DNA of 8,343 nt from Sulfurovum sp. bin170 (GTDB lineage Bacteria; Campylobacterota; Campylobacteria; Campylobacterales; Sulfurovaceae). Under the pieces are notes generated by a model that was given only the letters and a program-made list of their open reading frames with translations, had not been told where the DNA came from and did not search any database. A program made the translations under genes and the position numbers. Where the stretch lies: NCBI RefSeq assembly GCF_010892395.1, contig NZ_JAACKB010000401.1:1-8343 (forward strand), given 5' to 3'. This document shows, piece by piece, positions 5,371 to 8,343 of the stretch (position 1 is its first letter; each line of letters opens with the position of its first letter).

Positions 5371-6175
5371 GATAGTCATTATCTCGTAGACTCTTAGCCA
5401 GAGAATTACGAGACTTCTTTAACTCCATATCAATATACTCACTCTCTAGCATAATAGGAGAAGCAAGAGTTGAGTAACGAACCCCATCACCATAATGCAC
5501 AAATATCTTAAATCCATTCTCATAAAGACCCATACGAGTAGCAATAGCTGTTGAGTAAGTTGTCAAGATAGCATCATCAGAACTAACAGCTCGAATATCA
5601 GTAAAATACTCTCTTGTCCAGAGTAATGGATTTTGTTGTGGACTAAAAGCGTCTTGATAAATAACATCAAATTTCTCTTTTATATGAGGAATTATCTCTC
5701 TAGCATCACCAAGTAAAATCTCTATTTTGAACTGTTCATCTTCATAGTAGAAATTTTGGCTTAGTTCCGTGATAGTGGCTTTGAACTCATCAAACTCTTT
5801 GGGATACTCAAACGAGGAGAGTGAACGGATAAGTGACTCATCAAATTCAGGAGAGATAATATGAACTCTGGTGGATAGGTTTTCTTTTTTGATATAGTAG
5901 AGCGTGGCTAAGACATTATACCCCAAGCCAAAACAGATGTCCAAAATTTTAACATCTTTTTTAGCTTTTTGAAAAGTAAATGAAGGGATTACATGTTTCT
6001 CTAATGTCTCATGCAATGCCCCATCATAAGAAGAGTGATAAGTTTCATTAAACTCCTTAGAAAAAAGCGTAACCGTCCCATCATCAGTCAGAACTAACTC
6101 TTTTTTACTTTTTTTATCGGAATCGGAGACTTTAGTCCCGAATATAGCGAGGCTAAAGCCATCGGTTCCTATCAA
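5360..6175 (-). CDS. mnmD: MnmD-type tRNA mnm5U34 methyltransferase with repeat-derived N-terminus
   Basis: It is an SAM-dependent methyltransferase related to the MnmC N-terminal (methyltransferase) domain, predicted to complete mnm5(s2)U at tRNA wobble position 34. No oxidase domain is fused, so it is the stand-alone form. The family start region is ELVLTDDGTVTLFSKEF (26-42). The SAM-binding motif is LDICFGLGYN (78-87), then GDARE (156-160), and the characteristic DAFSPQQNPLLW (175-186) with LTTYSTA (204-210). Residues 3-19 are encoded by the 51-bp element. No ATG is in frame at the 5' end. The best start is TTG at 6175, overlapping the TGA of the upstream gene, with no clear ribosome site, so translation probably depends on coupling. 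The last codons lie in sequence shared with 150-160. An ATG at 6189 would fit the original start but now hits a stop inside the element. Confidence 0.85.
   Translation of the reverse strand: MIGTDGFSLAIFGTKVSDSDKKSKKELVLTDDGTVTLFSKEFNETYHSSYDGALHETLEKHVIPSFTFQKAKKDVKILDICFGLGYNVLATLYYIKKENLSTRVHIISPEFDESLIRSLSSFEYPKEFDEFKATITELSQNFYYEDEQFKIEILLGDAREIIPHIKEKFDVIYQDAFSPQQNPLLWTREYFTDIRAVSSDDAILTTYSTAIATRMGLYENGFKIFVHYGDGVRYSTLASPIMLESEYIDMELKKSRNSLAKSLRDNDYLSR
6119..6169 (-). repeat. 51-bp palindromic element, copy 4, forming the mnmD 5' end
   Basis: Read on the minus strand it equals copy 3 except C for T at position 5. It lies two codons inside mnmD and encodes residues 3-19 in frame 1. It is flanked on both sides by TATC (6115-6118 and 6170-6173), a possible 4-bp target-site duplication. 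With copy 3 it forms inverted 51-mers around most of mnmD. Confidence 0.95.
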
Positions 6176-6477
6176 AATCCAACTTCATCAAGCTCTTTAA
6201 ACTTATACGCCTCGATAATATCCTCAATAGTCTCCTCTTGACGAACACAAAGAACCATCATCCCATCATTCATAAAATCTATATAGGACTCGAATTTATT
6301 CTCTAAGATAACAAAATCAACCCATTCACCAAACTCTTCTCTAGTTTTAAAAAAACGAGTGCTTTTAACTTCACCTGCATCAAAATCAATCAAAGCCCAC
6401 TGTTCTAACTCAAAAAGCTTAGTAACTTTGGACTGTTTTTCATCCCCAGTACCATCAACAGGTATCCAAATCAACAT
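6172..6477 (-). CDS. Small NifX/NifB-fold-like protein of unknown function
   Basis: The 101-residue protein begins WIPVDGTGDEKQSKVTKLFE. This resembles the start of the dinitrogenase iron-molybdenum cofactor (NifX/NafY/NifB C-terminal) fold: a beta strand, PVDG, then SKV and a phenylalanine-containing turn. Later WALIDFDAGEV and the C-terminal DIIEAYKFKELDEV fit the same alpha/beta plan. The conserved His and Cys ligands of cofactor-binding members are not evident, and no nif genes are nearby, so nitrogen fixation is not implied. AAGGAG lies six bases before the ATG and the start follows the luxS stop by one base, so it is in the luxS operon. Its TGA overlaps the mnmD TTG. The fold call is tentative, but the gene is certain. 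Confidence 0.75.
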   Translation of the reverse strand: MLIWIPVDGTGDEKQSKVTKLFELEQWALIDFDAGEVKSTRFFKTREEFGEWVDFVILENKFESYIDFMNDGMMVLCVRQEETIEDIIEAYKFKELDEVGF

Positions 6478-6478
6478 C

Positions 6479-6988
6479 TTATACTCCTTCTAAAAGCTCC
6501 TCTTCAAGCTTTAGTTTTTTATTACTCATCCGTCCTATCCCTTTTTTCAAAACAGCAGTTGCAATATCTTTTGCATCTGCTAGTGAGTGCATCGTATATG
6601 TACCACACTGATATTTATTAAGTTCAGGGATGTCTGATTCTGATTTTACCGATAAAATGTCTTTCATAGACTCTCTCCATGCTTTTGCTACAATTTTTCT
6701 CTTTGGTGTACCAAGAAGTGACATATAGAACCCTGTTCTACAACCCATAGGAGATATATCAATAATCTCAACTTTATTACTATTGAGATGGTCACGCATG
6801 AATCCTGCAAAGAGATGCTCTAGTGTATGAATCCCCTCTGAAGTTAGTGTTTGAACATTTGGAACGACAAATCTCAAATCAAAAACTGTAATAGTATCTC
6901 CACTCGGGCTTGTCATTGTTTTTGCAACTCTAACAGCAGGTGCTTTCATTTTGGTATGGTCAACCATAAAACTATCTAATAGTGGCAT
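6479..6988 (-). CDS. luxS: S-ribosylhomocysteine lyase LuxS
   Basis: LuxS cleaves S-ribosylhomocysteine to homocysteine and DPD, the precursor of autoinducer-2, in the activated methyl cycle. The 169-residue length is normal. All key residues are visible: the metal-binding HTLEH motif (His54, Glu57, His58), the catalytic Cys83 in [10 protein letters not shown], and the third metal ligand Cys128 in YQCGTY. The start ATG has AAGGA seven bases upstream. It opens a three-gene operon with the NifX-like gene and mnmD. The link with a methyltransferase is loosely consistent with recycling of S-adenosylhomocysteine, though that is inference. The cytoplasmic enzyme appears intact. Confidence 0.97.
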   Translation of the reverse strand: MPLLDSFMVDHTKMKAPAVRVAKTMTSPSGDTITVFDLRFVVPNVQTLTSEGIHTLEHLFAGFMRDHLNSNKVEIIDISPMGCRTGFYMSLLGTPKRKIVAKAWRESMKDILSVKSESDIPELNKYQCGTYTMHSLADAKDIATAVLKKGIGRMSNKKLKLEEELLEGV

Positions 6989-7014
6989 TGTATAATCCTT
7001 ATTCTTTTTTGTGA

Positions 7015-7020
7015 ATTATA
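7015..7020 (-). promoter_or_regulatory. luxS: Predicted -10 box of the luxS operon
   Basis: On the minus strand GCTATAAT occurs 26 bases upstream of the luxS ATG, preceded by an A-rich stretch. This is a typical Campylobacterota sigma70 -10 context with a poor -35. No SAM or SRH riboswitch-like structure is evident in the short leader. Confidence 0.6.
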
Positions 7021-7028
7021 GCGTTTTT

Positions 7029-7062
7029 AGTGAAGAGCAAAGAGTGAAAAGTGAAAAATGAA
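7029..7062. repeat. Short purine-rich AGTGAA repeats upstream of luxS
   Basis: AGTGAA occurs at 7029, 7043 and 7050, and again at 7083 in the hairpin arm. The spacing is irregular. It looks like slipped, degenerate intergenic sequence; a regulatory role is possible but unsupported. Confidence 0.4.
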
Positions 7063-7081
7063 GAATTTTATCTGTAGATTT

Positions 7082-7107
7082 TAGTGAACAGTGAGAACTG
7101 TTCACTA
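7082..7107 (-). terminator. Perfect 11-bp stem-loop after porB (terminator-like)
   Basis: The arm TAGTGAACAGT pairs perfectly with ACTGTTCACTA around a GAGA loop. It sits 17 bases after the porB stop codon. Neither strand has a strong T run after the stem, so it may be a weak terminator, a 3'-end stabilising hairpin or a protein-binding palindrome between porB and the luxS promoter. Confidence 0.5.
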
Positions 7108-7123
7108 TTAGTTATTCAATACT

Positions 7124-8077
7124 TTATATTCTTGCTTCTTCTCTTCGTTGCAACATAGTCCAATAGTTATCAACATCTTTTTGAATCTGCTCAATCATAT
7201 GTCTATATTGTGGCTTAAAGAGGTGCTTATATCGCCCCTGAGCTCCAAGATAATCCTCTATAGATATAATCTTCTTTGGTCGATAAAGAATATTTAGCTC
7301 ATGACCATCAATAATCTCATAGATTGGAAACATTAAAGAATCTGTTGCCAAATCAGTTACTGCGATTGTATCTTTTGGATCAAATTTCCACTCTGTTGTA
7401 CATGCAGAAACAGTGTTGATAAAACATGCTCCCTCAGTTTCAAGTGCTTTTTGGAAACCTTTTGCCATGATTTTCCACTTGTTTGGTGCAAGTTGAGCTA
7501 CATATGGAGCTCCGTGAGCTGCCATGATTGCCATCATATCTTTTTTCTTCTGCTTCTCACCATAAGAGTGGCTTCCAGCAGGTGCTGTTGAAGTACTTGA
7601 ACCAATTGGTGTAGCAGAACTTCTTTGTCCACCTGTGTTGGCATAGTTTTCATTATCAAGACAGATATAAGTGAAGTCATGACCTCTCTCTACTGCCCCA
7701 CTTAACCATTGGAAACCGATGTCATAAGTAGAACCATCTCCACCAAAAGCAACAAACTTAACAGGTGCATCTTGGTCTTTAAGTGTCCCTTTTCTCTTTC
7801 TTGCTTTGTGCATCGCTTCAGCACCTGTCACAGCAGTCGCTGCATTTTCAAAACCGATATGAATCCAAGAGGTATCCCATGAAGTATATGGATAGACAGC
7901 TGTTGATACTTCCAAACAACCTGTGTTTGAAGAGATAACCAAGTTGTCATCTGTACAGTTCATAAGCTCTCTAACAATCATAGAGTGAGCACAACCTGGG
8001 CAGAGAAGGTGTGCACCTTCTAATCTCTCATTGGTAGTTGAAAACTCTTTTAAGTTTTTAATCGATGTAATTGCCAT
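7124..8077 (-). CDS. porB: Pyruvate:ferredoxin oxidoreductase beta subunit
   Basis: This subunit binds thiamine diphosphate and a [4Fe-4S] cluster in the complex interconverting pyruvate + CoA and acetyl-CoA + CO2 with ferredoxin or flavodoxin. In reductive-TCA autotrophs it can run toward pyruvate. The 317-residue length suits the four-subunit type. Cluster ligands are probably Cys26 and Cys29 (CPGC), Cys54 (NTGC) and Cys226. The TPP site runs from GDG at 113-115 through the family's YDIGFQWLSGA segment to DNENYANTGGQ (141-151). The start ATG has AAGGAG upstream and follows the porA stop by two bases, so the genes are co-transcribed. The C-terminal RYKHLFKP segment is also typical. The exact paralogue (pyruvate versus another 2-oxoacid) is inferred from overall similarity. 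Confidence 0.93.
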   Translation of the reverse strand: MAITSIKNLKEFSTTNERLEGAHLLCPGCAHSMIVRELMNCTDDNLVISSNTGCLEVSTAVYPYTSWDTSWIHIGFENAATAVTGAEAMHKARKRKGTLKDQDAPVKFVAFGGDGSTYDIGFQWLSGAVERGHDFTYICLDNENYANTGGQRSSATPIGSSTSTAPAGSHSYGEKQKKKDMMAIMAAHGAPYVAQLAPNKWKIMAKGFQKALETEGACFINTVSACTTEWKFDPKDTIAVTDLATDSLMFPIYEIIDGHELNILYRPKKIISIEDYLGAQGRYKHLFKPQYRHMIEQIQKDVDNYWTMLQRREEARI

Positions 8078-8079
8078 TC

Positions 8080-8343
8080 TTAGCTCCTTCTTGTCTCAAA
8101 AAATCCAAGTTTAGGTCCTCTAACACCAGAGAACTGTTGGATATTGGTTGTAACATGTCCAGCATCAGCATGTGCTTTCTGCTCTTTCATGATTCTTTTT
8201 GCCTCATCAATAGAGAAATCTCTTCCACCCAAACCATAGATATAGTTTGACATCAATGGTCTAGCTTTTGTGCTATATGCAGCAGCGGAGAACTCATTGA
8301 ACAATGCACCCATTGCACCACCTGGTGCTGATTTGTCCATACA
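8080..8343 (-). CDS. porA: Pyruvate:ferredoxin oxidoreductase alpha subunit, C-terminal part
   Basis: Only the last 87 codons lie in the window; the frame stays open to the edge, where a Cys codon precedes MDKSAPGG. The segment shows the alpha-subunit C-terminal pattern: a DKS-PGG-G-LF-E stretch followed by YIYGLGGRDFSIDEAKRIM. It adjoins porB with two bases between stop and start, the usual A-B order of the four-gene porGDAB-type operon. The apparent ATG at the edge is internal to the gene, not its start. Upstream gamma and delta subunits would be expected beyond the window on the right. Confidence 0.88.
   Translation of the reverse strand, partial: CMDKSAPGGAMGALFNEFSAAAYSTKARPLMSNYIYGLGGRDFSIDEAKRIMKEQKAHADAGHVTTNIQQFSGVRGPKLGFFETRRS

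Noticed and set aside
6172..6477. Evidence of nitrogen fixation from the NifX-like fold
   Set aside because: The fold is widespread outside nif systems, no nif genes are nearby and no cofactor ligands are evident.
8080..8340. A separate 86-residue protein starting at 8340
   Set aside because: The frame stays open to the window edge and the sequence is the C-terminal end of the porA product, so the Met is internal.
1..8343. tRNA or rRNA genes
   Set aside because: No cloverleaf with a T-loop GTTCRA and CCA-like end, and no conserved rRNA stretch, was found. The GGTTCC motifs belong to the repeats.

Overview
The window is AT-rich and looks like a chromosome of the Campylobacterota (Epsilonproteobacteria), probably a Sulfurimonas- or Sulfurovum-like autotroph. 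The pyruvate:ferredoxin oxidoreductase subunits, the LuxS sequence, the stand-alone MnmD-type tRNA methyltransferase and the promoters (good TATAAT boxes, weak -35 boxes) all fit that group. This placement is inference; no 16S or other strong marker is present.

The window has two halves. Positions 1-5290 carry five plus-strand genes of accessory character: an AAA ATPase with a DUF4143-like C-terminus, a small secreted beta-barrel-like protein, an unrecognised charged protein, a periplasmic DUF2279 (YfiM-like) protein and a DUF900-type alpha/beta hydrolase. Genes 2 to 4 form a tight cluster; the ATPase and the hydrolase have their own promoters. Positions 5360-8343 carry minus-strand housekeeping genes: porA (3' part only), porB, then luxS, a small NifX-fold-like protein and mnmD as a tight operon.

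The most striking content is a dispersed 51-bp palindromic element. Complete or nearly complete copies lie at 81-131, 3027-3077, 5291-5341 and 6119-6169, with half copies at 28-51, 3840-3863 and 3885-3909. The element is 17 codons long and open in four of six frames. Two copies lie inside coding sequence, in opposite orientations: one between the signal peptide and the domain of the DUF2279 protein, the other forming residues 3-19 of MnmD. Stem bases vary between copies while pairing is kept. This resembles in concept the protein-coding palindromic elements of Rickettsia, but there is no evidence of sequence relatedness.

Larger repeats built from the same material frame the accessory genes. 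A 71-bp direct repeat (90-160 and 5300-5370, two mismatches) brackets all five plus-strand genes. An 84-85-bp inverted repeat (1-85 and 3807-3890) brackets the first four. Inverted 51-mers bracket most of mnmD. The plus-strand block may therefore be an inserted, excisable or rearranging module whose joints are these elements. No transposase or recombinase gene is visible.
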